Source: an uncultured Bacteroidota bacterium (GTDB lineage Bacteria > Bacteroidota > Bacteroidia > Chitinophagales > LD1). Taken from it: a DNA stretch of 38,404 bases. Every line of letters starts with the position of its first letter. The first letter of the stretch is position 1. Positions 8,023-15,439 of the stretch are shown piece after piece. Where the stretch lies: the NCBI GenBank assembly GCA_903927935.1, contig CAIYOV010000226.1, positions 1 to 38,404 on the forward strand, read 5' to 3'. The translations under genes and the position numbers were made by a program. The notes beneath the pieces are model-generated. The model saw nothing but the letters and a program-made list of their open reading frames with translations, was not told the origin of the DNA and did not search any database.

Positions 8023-9249
8023 TTATTTCGATACGACTAATGTTTGTCCCGGCTTAACTTCAGCGGTTTCGAGCTTGTTGATTTCCTTTAACTGCTCTAC
8101 TGATGTGTTGAATTTTTTAGCAATAGAGTAAAGCGTATCGCTTTGCTGCACCTGGTATTCACCCGTATTTAATTGGATGTTATTTTGTGTTTCCGAAGTT
8201 TTATTTTGAGTCTTCAAATACTCATAATAAGTCATGGTTTGCGGAGGTGCGCCTCTCTTCTCCTGAAGGTTAACGGTTTCACCGGCATATACCTGATCGT
8301 TCATTTTCATGGCATTCTTCACATATAGTTCGCGCATCTTAACTCCGGTTTTCTGCGATATATCATGCATACTTTCACCGGTCTGCGCAATATAAGTTGA
8401 CTCTGCCCCTCTCGCTTTTTTGCTTTGCAGAAAAACATATTCCCCTTCCTTAAACCGGTCACCGGTAGTCATATCATTATACGACATGATCAACGAAAAA
8501 TCAATGTTGAATTCAAAAGCAATTTTAAATGGATCTTCGTTAGCTGTTGCCTTTACCGCACGAATTCCATTAACGACAAACTCCTGTCTGCCGTTTTCGG
8601 CATTCTTAATCTCTGTAATAATTTGTTTATGCTGTTCTTTATTTTTTGCATCAGTCACCACTACTTTTGACGACACGTGTGCGGTCATAGGCTCGGCAAC
8701 TTCAGGCTGTTTTATCGGTTTTTCTTTTTCTTCAATCATTGCCACACCGGTTTTATCCAGTTCATACAATTTGTAATCCTCTATGTAGCCTATTACCAGT
8801 TGAGCGTATTTTGGGTTGGTGGCATAACCGGCCTCCTTTAATCCGTAAGCCCAGTATTTGTAACTGGTTAGTGGTAATTGAAACAGGGGGGCATAGCGAG
8901 GACGAGTCAACAGAAAATCCGAGTGATCAGCAAATGATTCGCGCACATCGTTGTAAACCCTGAAACATTCCTGTGGTTTATCGTCATCATAATAATATTT
9001 GCCACCTGTCCATTCATCTTTACATTTTATACCAAAGTGATTATTTGTACTGCACGAAAGTGTTGATGTTCCGGCACCCGATTCAAGAATTCCCTGAGCA
9101 AGAGTAATGCTTGCAGGAACCTTAGAACGAACCATTTCATCAATAGCAGCCTGTTTGTAGCGGTCAATATAATTCAGTATATCCTGCTTCTGCTGCGCCA
9201 AAGAAGACAGAAACAAAAAGGACGCAAAAAGAGGAATCAGTTTTTTCAT
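8023..9249 (-). CDS. Exported glucosaminidase (GH73) with two LysM domains
   Basis: A 408-aa protein. Residues 1-19 are a signal peptide (MKKLIPLFASFLFLSSLAQ). About 20-165 is the glucosaminidase domain with LAQGILESGAGTSTLS (catalytic Glu), NNHFGIKCKDEWTGG and YDVRESFADHSDFL-like motifs of the FlgJ/GH73 family. About 165-280 is a linker region, then LysM 1 near 283-328 and LysM 2 near 365-408 (YQVQQSDTLYSIAKKFNTS). It should bind and cleave peptidoglycan glycan chains in the periplasm during growth or division. GTG six nt further upstream is in frame; the ATG at 9249 is preferred because it opens the signal peptide directly. It is a longer relative of the two small proteins at 4456-5348. Confidence 0.9.
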   Translation of the reverse strand: MKKLIPLFASFLFLSSLAQQKQDILNYIDRYKQAAIDEMVRSKVPASITLAQGILESGAGTSTLSCSTNNHFGIKCKDEWTGGKYYYDDDKPQECFRVYNDVRESFADHSDFLLTRPRYAPLFQLPLTSYKYWAYGLKEAGYATNPKYAQLVIGYIEDYKLYELDKTGVAMIEEKEKPIKQPEVAEPMTAHVSSKVVVTDAKNKEQHKQIITEIKNAENGRQEFVVNGIRAVKATANEDPFKIAFEFNIDFSLIMSYNDMTTGDRFKEGEYVFLQSKKARGAESTYIAQTGESMHDISQKTGVKMRELYVKNAMKMNDQVYAGETVNLQEKRGAPPQTMTYYEYLKTQNKTSETQNNIQLNTGEYQVQQSDTLYSIAKKFNTSVEQLKEINKLETAEVKPGQTLVVSK

Positions 9250-9329
9250 CAGCACATAAATTTACCAATTACGAACTTATAAACACGCTGTCCATAATTG
9301 AACGTAACCTATCTACAAAATGTTGTGCG

Positions 9330-9968
9330 CTATCCGAGTTTCTGGACAATATTTAATCCATCTCGTATGGTCAGAATAAAATTCTTTACTCGGGTATCAG
9401 CCGCAATTTTTTCATTGTATTGATGAATGGCAAGTGTGTCTTTGTCTTTTTTGTCTTCGATTACCTTCCCGCTCCATAGCACATTGTCGGCTATTATAAG
9501 CCCTCCTTTGCGCACTTTACCGAAAACCAGGTCATAGTAAGTGGCATAATTAATTTTATCGGCATCAATAAAAACCAAATCAAACGTTTCGTTTAACTCC
9601 GGAATAATTTTTCGGGCATCACCAAGCAGATGTTTTATTTTGGAGGAGAGGCTTGCCTTCTCAAAATACCGGGCACACATTGGTTGTAATTCTTCATTTA
9701 CATCTATAGTGTAAAGCAAGCCACCATCACTTAGTCCTTTGGCTAAACAAATAGCTGAGTAACCGGTGAAAGTTCCAATCTCAAGAATTCGTGAAGGCTG
9801 AATCAGTCGAGAAATCATTTCAAGAAACTGTCCCTGAATTTTTCCCGAAACCATTTGAGGCATCTGCACCTTCAGGTAGGTTTCACGGGAGAGTTCGCGC
9901 AGCACTTCATCTTCTTCAGAAGAGAATTGATCTATGTATTTTTCAATTTCGCAGGAGACTAAATGCAT
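9330..9968 (-). CDS. SAM-dependent O-methyltransferase, CCoAOMT-like
   Basis: A 212-aa class I methyltransferase. ILEIGTFTGYSAICLA is the SAM-binding motif I, YTIDVNEELQPM is motif II, and FDLVFIDADKINYATYYDL and IIADNVLWSGKV are the metal- and substrate-site signatures of the caffeoyl-CoA O-methyltransferase-like family (PF01596). The acceptor in Bacteroidota is unknown. The frame is open upstream into idi, but the ATG at 9968 lies 2 bp after the idi stop and gives the usual family N-terminus. It is the last gene of the mnmG operon as judged by spacing. Confidence 0.9.
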   Translation of the reverse strand: MHLVSCEIEKYIDQFSSEEDEVLRELSRETYLKVQMPQMVSGKIQGQFLEMISRLIQPSRILEIGTFTGYSAICLAKGLSDGGLLYTIDVNEELQPMCARYFEKASLSSKIKHLLGDARKIIPELNETFDLVFIDADKINYATYYDLVFGKVRKGGLIIADNVLWSGKVIEDKKDKDTLAIHQYNEKIAADTRVKNFILTIRDGLNIVQKLG

Positions 9969-9970
9969 GG

Positions 9971-10504
9971 TTATATGGTTCCGCGTTTTTTCATTTCGGC
10001 TAATATGGTTCTGAACCAATAAGAATATTGCTCAGGATTTTTATCAATATCTTTTTCTAATTCTTCTGTTTTTAACCACCGCACATCAGCCACTTCATCT
10101 TTGTTGAATTCAAAAGCACCATCAAATACACCAGTAAAAACCGTATCATATTCCCATTCGGTTAGTCCGCTTTTTTCATCATGTGCTTTGTATATAAAAT
10201 AGAACTCTTCTTTAAGCGGAGTTTTAATTCCCAACTCTTCAAACAGTCTTCTTTCAGCAGCCCCTTGAAAAGTTTCATTTTTTCGTGGATGACTGCAACA
10301 TGTATTGCTCCAGATTCCGGCAAAGTGATATTTGTCCCATGCGCGTTGTTGTATTAGTTGTTCGCCTTTGCTATTGAAAAGAATAACACTGATAGCCCGG
10401 TGCAACAGCGCTTTCTTATGTGCTTCCAATTTGCCTACATAGCCAAGTACGTTATTCTCTTCATCTACCAAGACAACCTCTTCTTCTTTGTTTAAATCTT
10501 CCAT
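9971..10504 (-). CDS. idi: Isopentenyl-diphosphate delta-isomerase, type 1
   Basis: A 177-aa Nudix-fold enzyme that interconverts isopentenyl and dimethylallyl diphosphate for isoprenoid and quinone synthesis. WSNTCCSHP carries the catalytic Cys and a metal-binding His, AAERRLFEELGI is the Nudix-like helix, and LTEWEYDTVF holds the catalytic Glu of type 1 enzymes. The length is normal. It sits 2 bp after the gamma-carbonic-anhydrase-like gene and 2 bp before the methyltransferase, so the three are probably translated from one mRNA. Confidence 0.93.
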   Translation of the reverse strand: MEDLNKEEEVVLVDEENNVLGYVGKLEAHKKALLHRAISVILFNSKGEQLIQQRAWDKYHFAGIWSNTCCSHPRKNETFQGAAERRLFEELGIKTPLKEEFYFIYKAHDEKSGLTEWEYDTVFTGVFDGAFEFNKDEVADVRWLKTEELEKDIDKNPEQYSYWFRTILAEMKKRGTI

Positions 10505-10506
10505 GA

Positions 10507-11022
10507 TTATTTTTTAAACCAACCCGAATACATCACATAATTATTACTGATGCGCTCGATTAAATCTTTGAATATTTCTTTATCAACCTCCTTTGCTTTT
10601 TTGGCCGGAACGCCTGCATAAATGCTTCCCGGTTCCACGATAGTATTTTCTAAAACAATGGCTCCTGCTGCTATAATCGAGTTCTCTCCTATTACGGCAT
10701 GATCCATAATGATAGCCCCCATTCCTATAAGCACATTGTTCTGAACGGTACAGCCATGCACTATGGCACGATGCCCTATGCTTACGTTATTGCCGATATT
10801 CAATGGTGCTTTCTGATACGTGCAGTGAAGAATTGCGCCATCCTGCACATTGACTTTATTTCCGATTCTGATGTAATGAACATCGCCACGTACTACCGAC
10901 TGAAACCAAAAACTGCAATCCGCACCGGTAATTACATCACCAACTATGGTAGCGTTTTCTGCAATGAAATTATTTGTGCCGAACTTTGGTTCAATGCCGT
11001 TAACCGGAAGAATAAGAGCCAT
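10507..11022 (-). CDS. Gamma-carbonic-anhydrase-like hexapeptide-repeat protein
   Basis: A 171-aa left-handed beta-helix protein with repeated hexapeptides (DCSFWFQSVVRGDVHYIRIG, IGNNVSIGHRAIVHGC, IGENSIIAAGAIV) and a C-terminal alpha-helix. AILHC and SIGHRAIVHG place His residues where gamma-class carbonic anhydrases (YrdA/PaaY type) bind a metal. Such proteins act as trimers; carbonic anhydrase activity is shown for some members only. It lies 9 bp after the Ig-like lipoprotein gene. Confidence 0.9.
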   Translation of the reverse strand: MALILPVNGIEPKFGTNNFIAENATIVGDVITGADCSFWFQSVVRGDVHYIRIGNKVNVQDGAILHCTYQKAPLNIGNNVSIGHRAIVHGCTVQNNVLIGMGAIIMDHAVIGENSIIAAGAIVLENTIVEPGSIYAGVPAKKAKEVDKEIFKDLIERISNNYVMYSGWFKK

Positions 11023-11031
11023 GATACAAGT

Positions 11032-12726
11032 TTAAAACTTTACTTCTACATCCAAATCCCAGCCGCCTTTTAGCTGATAAGTATCTTTATACGGAAATAT
11101 TTTTTCGGGCCGTATTTTGTTTTTGAATTCACCGGAATCCCATTCCCCGTTTTTGTTTGTGTCATCAATTACCACAAACTTATAATTGCCGGCTAAAATA
11201 TTTTCGGCAGAAACTTTTCGTTCACCATTACCGGAGAATAAAAATTCTTTCACTACATCGTTTGTTGCATTCAATAATCTTATGATGTAATAGTTTTCGG
11301 GATGCTCTGTTTTAAGTGTGATGCGCAGGTTGCCATAATTCGATTTCGCATTTGTGGTGAACCGGTATGTTGTTTTTTTGTTCCACGTTCCGAAGAATCC
11401 CTGAAACATAGAATCGGGCATTTCTAAAGTGTAGTGCGTGTTTTCTTTTTTGTCGAATTCTACAGAAATAAACTGTTTAGTCTTTTCATCTAAAATAAAT
11501 TTAGGGATGACCATAATATTGGTAGAATCTTCTAAAATTTGAAGCTGTTTTGTTTCATTTATTTTGATGACAGGTCGGGAGAAGTTTATTTTAAGCGGTT
11601 TATTCAGCTCTTGTAAATTGAGATTTGTCTTTGAAGATGTATCTAATTTAGATTTAACTGGTTGATTTACAATATCTAAAAAATACCGGCTGCTGTGTTC
11701 CAGACTATCTTTTTCGATAAAATGCAATTCCATCCTCACCGTATCAAGTTTGTGACTATTAGCCGTTAAATATAGAGTGTCGTATTTAGTGTAGTATTTT
11801 GAATACCAGTAAGTTACAGTATCTTTGGTGGTATTTAAATAGGCAAAATCAACTTCGCTGGACAGCGCTGCATCTAATTTAAAGCTCTTAAGAGGCTTGC
11901 TGTAGACAAACCGAATGAGCCCGGGAGCTAGGGAGCGTGTTTCATTTAAAGCTAACTTTCTACGGTCATCTTCAAAGGCATATAGAGTTATCTGCTTAGG
12001 AAGTGTATCAGTCAAATTAACAATTGAGTCAGAAAAAGCGATTAGCTCATTTGGTTGGTCAAACAGGTAGTTATAATTCTGATCTTTGAGGGCATAGATT
12101 AAATATTTGTCCGCTCTTATGTTGTCGATTTCAAAGTGGCCGCCCTTATCGGTTTTGGCAAAGTAATATGGCCTTGATTTCAGAATGCCGTCTACGGAAT
12201 CTTTAGGATAAAGCGATACAACCATTCCATCGGAAGCCGAATTATCTTTTGCCAGCAGCACGGTGCCGCTTACTTTTTGAGAATCTATATAATCTCCGGT
12301 TGAGAAAACGTAAGTAAAGTTGGCGACTTTGTTCCCTTCGTTTAAGTCCTGGATATCATCGCCAAAATTAATTGTGTAAGTGGTGCTTGGACGTAACTGA
12401 CTTTTAAATTTTATGGTTAACGTTCTGCCTTCAATATGAAAGTCAGGCCGTTTATCCATAGGCGGAGAGATAAGTGTTTGAGAAAATCCCGAAGCCTTAA
12501 GGAATTCATTGAATTTGATTTCTATTTTATCGCTGCTGAAATGAAGAGACTTATTTGGTGGCGTTATTTTTTTGACTTTGGGCGGCTCTTTATCCTGTGC
12601 CCCGCCTTGAGGCACGCTCTCGTTAGCACAACCAAACTGGATGAAAATTACAAATAACAGTAGAACCCAATTAAGTATTGTTTTGAGCTTTACTTTACCA
12701 TTAAAAATTCGCAATTCAATAGTCAT
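11032..12726 (-). CDS. Ig-like domain lipoprotein
   Basis: A 564-aa envelope lipoprotein. After a basic N-terminus and a hydrophobic stretch the lipobox gives Cys33 (QFGCANES), followed by a Gly/Gln-rich linker. About 48-145 is a bacterial Ig-like domain (Big_5/SbsA type: PPNKSLHFSSDKIEIKFNEF to YTINFGDDIQDLNEGN). Next comes a prealbumin-like segment (VSGTVLLAKDNSASDGMVVSLYP, then FEIDNIRADKYLIYALKDQN), and a similar carboxypeptidase-regulatory-like fold at the end (AGNYKFVVIDDTNKNGEWDSG). This domain set is common in Bacteroidota; the function is unknown. It starts 2 bp after the mnmG stop, which suggests translational coupling. Confidence 0.85.
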   Translation of the reverse strand: MTIELRIFNGKVKLKTILNWVLLLFVIFIQFGCANESVPQGGAQDKEPPKVKKITPPNKSLHFSSDKIEIKFNEFLKASGFSQTLISPPMDKRPDFHIEGRTLTIKFKSQLRPSTTYTINFGDDIQDLNEGNKVANFTYVFSTGDYIDSQKVSGTVLLAKDNSASDGMVVSLYPKDSVDGILKSRPYYFAKTDKGGHFEIDNIRADKYLIYALKDQNYNYLFDQPNELIAFSDSIVNLTDTLPKQITLYAFEDDRRKLALNETRSLAPGLIRFVYSKPLKSFKLDAALSSEVDFAYLNTTKDTVTYWYSKYYTKYDTLYLTANSHKLDTVRMELHFIEKDSLEHSSRYFLDIVNQPVKSKLDTSSKTNLNLQELNKPLKINFSRPVIKINETKQLQILEDSTNIMVIPKFILDEKTKQFISVEFDKKENTHYTLEMPDSMFQGFFGTWNKKTTYRFTTNAKSNYGNLRITLKTEHPENYYIIRLLNATNDVVKEFLFSGNGERKVSAENILAGNYKFVVIDDTNKNGEWDSGEFKNKIRPEKIFPYKDTYQLKGGWDLDVEVKF

Positions 12727-12728
12727 AA

Positions 12729-14609
12729 TTACCTTCCCATGTGCACCAGCAATACCGAAACATCTGCGGGAGAAACCCCGCTGATTCGGCTTGCCTGACC
12801 CAAGGAAGTAGGTTTAATTTTAGATAGTTTTTGTCTTGCTTCAATGCTCAGCGACTTCAGTTTGCTATAGTCATAGTCTGCCTGCAGCTTGATATCTTCT
12901 AGCTTGCCCATCTTCTGCACCAACTCCATTTCTTTCCCGATATAGGCATCATATTTCATTACAATTTCAGCCGACTCGATAAAGTCTTTATCGTATTTCG
13001 AAAGGAAATCATCTACTGCTTTTACCCCTTTACGGAGTATTGCCATGCTCACCTGGGGGCGCATCAGCACCTTATCAAGCTTTACTTTTTGGCTGATGGG
13101 AGCTGTTCCTGCTTCTTCCAAAGTCGCATTTATTTCCCCAGGCTCAACACTCGATTGGGTAAAGAAATCTCTTATTTCCTTCAGCGCCTGTTTCTTTAGC
13201 TTTACCCTTTCATAACGTTCACTATCTGCCAGCCCTATGCTGTAGCCGAGTTCTGTGAGTCGCAGGTCTGCATTGTCCTGACGAAGTAAAATACGGTATT
13301 CTGCGCGGCTCGTAAACATGCGATACGGCTCCTCGGTTCCCTTGGTAATTAAATCATCAATCAACACTCCTATATAGGCGTCAGAACGCTTTAAAATAAG
13401 CGGCTCCTGCTCTTTGGCTGAGTTATGGGCGTTGATACCCGCCATTAAACCCTGGCAGGCGGCTTCTTCATAACCTGTAGTGCCGTTAATTTGTCCGGCA
13501 AAGAACAGTCCTTTTACCAGCTTGGTTTCGAGCGAGAGCCCTAACTGTGTAGGCGGGAAGTAATCGTACTCTATGGCGTACCCGGGGCGGAACATCTTCA
13601 TATTCTCAAAACCGGGCACTTCCTTTAAGGCTTTGTATTGAACATCCTCAGGCAGGGAAGTGGAGAACCCGTTCACGTAAATCTCTACAGTATTCCAGCC
13701 CTCCGGCTCTACAAATAACTGATGTCTTTCTTTATCCGCAAAGCGGTCAATCTTATCTTCCACACTGGGGCAATAACGCGGCCCCAGCCCTTTTATTCTT
13801 CCACTGAACATAGGGCTTTTATCAAAGCCTGTGCGCAGCAGATCATGAACTTTTTGGTTGGTATAGGTGATGTGGCAGCTAAGTTGTTTTTGTGCAGAGC
13901 CCGTGGCAAAGGGATTCATTCCCTTCTTGAAAGAAAAACCAGCAACCTCTTCGTCCCCGAACTGCTCTTCCATTTTAGAATAGTCCAGGCTTCTTCCATC
14001 CAGCCTTGGCGGGGTTCCGGTCTTCATTCTGCCGGCCTCAAAGCCCAGCTCTACTAATTGTTCTGTGATGCCGTGGGCCGCTTTCTCTCCTGCCCTGCCC
14101 CCTCCGAAGTTCTTTTCACCGATATGGATTAAGCCGTTCAGGAAGGTTCCGTTGGTCAAGACCACCGATTTTGCCAGAATCTCTATCCCCATTGAAGTGC
14201 GGATTCCGCACACCTTTCTGCCCTTTATCAACAGCCCGCCCACCATTTCTTGCCAGAAATCCACATTTTTAGTCTCCTCCAGCATGCTTCTCCACACACT
14301 TGCAAACATCATTCTGTCGTTCTGTGTGCGGGGACTCCACATTGCCGGGCCCTTGCTGCGGTTTAACATCCGGAACTGTACCATGCTCTTATCGCTTACA
14401 ATTCCCGAGTATCCACCAAGTGCATCAATCTCCCGAACTATCTGACCTTTGGCTATTCCGCCCATAGCAGGGTTGCAACTCATTTGGGCAATAGTCTGCA
14501 TGTTCATGGTAACCAGCAGCACACTGCTGCCCATATTGGCTGCCGCGGCTGCCGCCTCACAACCGGCATGCCCGGCCCCTACTACAATTACGTCATACTC
14601 TTTGAACAT
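12729..14609 (-). CDS. mnmG: tRNA uridine-5-carboxymethylaminomethyl modification enzyme MnmG (GidA)
   Basis: A 626-aa FAD enzyme that, with MnmE, installs the carboxymethylaminomethyl group on U34 of tRNAs reading split codon boxes. VIVVGAGHAGCEAAAAAA is the FAD-binding motif. MSCNPAMGGIAKGQIVREID, GRMKTGTPPRLDGRS and GTTGYEEAACQGLMAGINA are hallmark blocks, and the C-terminal helical MnmE-binding domain ends ISGVSPADVSVLLVHMG. The length is normal. The ATG at 14609 gives MFKEYDV; a TTG 9 nt further upstream falls inside the -7 box and is rejected. It is the first gene of a five-gene minus-strand run. Two parS-like palindromes lie within 130 bp upstream. Confidence 0.96.
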   Translation of the reverse strand: MFKEYDVIVVGAGHAGCEAAAAAANMGSSVLLVTMNMQTIAQMSCNPAMGGIAKGQIVREIDALGGYSGIVSDKSMVQFRMLNRSKGPAMWSPRTQNDRMMFASVWRSMLEETKNVDFWQEMVGGLLIKGRKVCGIRTSMGIEILAKSVVLTNGTFLNGLIHIGEKNFGGGRAGEKAAHGITEQLVELGFEAGRMKTGTPPRLDGRSLDYSKMEEQFGDEEVAGFSFKKGMNPFATGSAQKQLSCHITYTNQKVHDLLRTGFDKSPMFSGRIKGLGPRYCPSVEDKIDRFADKERHQLFVEPEGWNTVEIYVNGFSTSLPEDVQYKALKEVPGFENMKMFRPGYAIEYDYFPPTQLGLSLETKLVKGLFFAGQINGTTGYEEAACQGLMAGINAHNSAKEQEPLILKRSDAYIGVLIDDLITKGTEEPYRMFTSRAEYRILLRQDNADLRLTELGYSIGLADSERYERVKLKKQALKEIRDFFTQSSVEPGEINATLEEAGTAPISQKVKLDKVLMRPQVSMAILRKGVKAVDDFLSKYDKDFIESAEIVMKYDAYIGKEMELVQKMGKLEDIKLQADYDYSKLKSLSIEARQKLSKIKPTSLGQASRISGVSPADVSVLLVHMGR

Positions 14610-14615
14610 CGCGGG

Positions 14616-14623
14616 CAAATATA
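14616..14623 (-). promoter_or_regulatory. -7 box of mnmG, almost leaderless
   Basis: TATATTTG, an exact TAnnTTTG match, ends 6 nt before the mnmG ATG. Transcription starting 5-7 nt after the box would place the start at or beside the ATG. No convincing -33 TTTG was seen. Confidence 0.5.
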
Positions 14624-14665
14624 GTTATTGATTGATTAGTTGATTAAGGAGTAGTTTGGGGAAAT

Positions 14666-14681
14666 TGTGCCACGTGGAACA
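14666..14681. promoter_or_regulatory. parS-like site 1
   Basis: TGTGCCACGTGGAACA differs by one base from the symmetrical ParB-binding form TGTTCCACGTGGAACA and keeps the CACGTG core. It lies in the intergenic region upstream of mnmG. Confidence 0.6.
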
Positions 14682-14720
14682 AGGTTTGGGTTAAATGGTA
14701 AAAGCAAAAACAAAAAAGAG

Positions 14721-14740
14721 ATTGTTCCATGTGGAACAAT
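14721..14740. promoter_or_regulatory. parS-like site 2
   Basis: ATTGTTCCATGTGGAACAAT is a 20-bp palindrome except at its centre. Its inner 16 bp differ from the symmetrical parS form by one base (CATGTG instead of CACGTG). It lies 41 bp from the first site. Confidence 0.6.
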
Positions 14741-14828
14741 TTCGAAGCCGAAGTCTACTCCGGCCGCCCAAACGCCCGGGCTGGACAAAGGATAAACGCG
14801 GTCTTTCAACCTTCAGTTTTTTGACTTT

Positions 14829-15299
14829 TTAATTTTTAAACTGATTTATCCACTTATCCTCCATCTTCCTCATTTCCAGCCGATTAGACTTGTTTTTATC
14901 TTTAAATCCGAGCAAATGCAACACCCCGTGAAACATAACCCGGTGTAATTCATCCAACTCATCTGCAGGGCTTGCGATATTGAGTTTGCTCTTTACCTTC
15001 GAGTTTTTGGGCTTGAACTTCTGGCTATTCTCTTTTACCCGATCAATGCTTATATATATTTCTGCTTCGAGATGTTCTTTGCTGTCGCTGAGCGGAAAGG
15101 TGATAATGTCGGTGTAGTAGTCGTGGTTGAGAAATTGCCGGTTGATGCTCAAAAGATATTCATCGGAGCAAAAGACGAACGACAGTTTGATAGTTTGATA
15201 ATTTGAGGATTGAGCAATTTGATTTGTGATAAACCTTCGCAACGCAATTTTATTGCGCAGTGAAAATTTTATATCGGCTGTGTGGAAGGTGATGGGCAT
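14829..15299 (-). CDS. ybeY: Endoribonuclease YbeY (rRNA maturation factor)
   Basis: A 156-aa member of the UPF0054 family, involved in 16S rRNA 3' maturation and ribosome quality control. YYTDIITFPLSD and ELHRVMFHGVLHLLGFKD are the diagnostic blocks. The metal site usually reads HGxLHLxGxDH with three His; here His124 and His128 are present but the third ligand position holds Asp134 (GFKDK), a form I recall from other Bacteroidota members. Residues about 93-114 (KFKPKNSKVKSKLNIASPAD) form a low-complexity insertion before the active-site helix. The ATG at 15299 starts normally. It is divergent from the T9SS gene that follows. Confidence 0.9.
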   Translation of the reverse strand: MPITFHTADIKFSLRNKIALRRFITNQIAQSSNYQTIKLSFVFCSDEYLLSINRQFLNHDYYTDIITFPLSDSKEHLEAEIYISIDRVKENSQKFKPKNSKVKSKLNIASPADELDELHRVMFHGVLHLLGFKDKNKSNRLEMRKMEDKWINQFKN

Positions 15300-15396
15300 T
15301 TAGTATGTGTTTACCGCAGTTCAAAAATATTCTTTCCTTCTTATTTTCCCTGTCCTTCCAAGAGCTAAAAATATTACCATTATTCGGACCGGTTAC

Positions 15397-15404
15397 TATC
15401 TTCG
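15397..15404 (+). promoter_or_regulatory. -7 box of the T9SS FN3/PPC protein
   Basis: TATCTTCG, the same octamer as in front of the TonB receptor and the lipoprotein pair, lies 35 nt before the ATG at 15440. The -33 element is weak. Confidence 0.45.
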
Positions 15405-15439
15405 CTAACTATATTTTTAGAAAAATTAAAACTCTGGTA

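Noticed and set aside
14749-14860. Possible oriC with DnaA boxes near mnmG
   Set aside because: Only one near match (TTATCCACT) was found, inside ybeY coding sequence; no cluster and no dnaA gene nearby.
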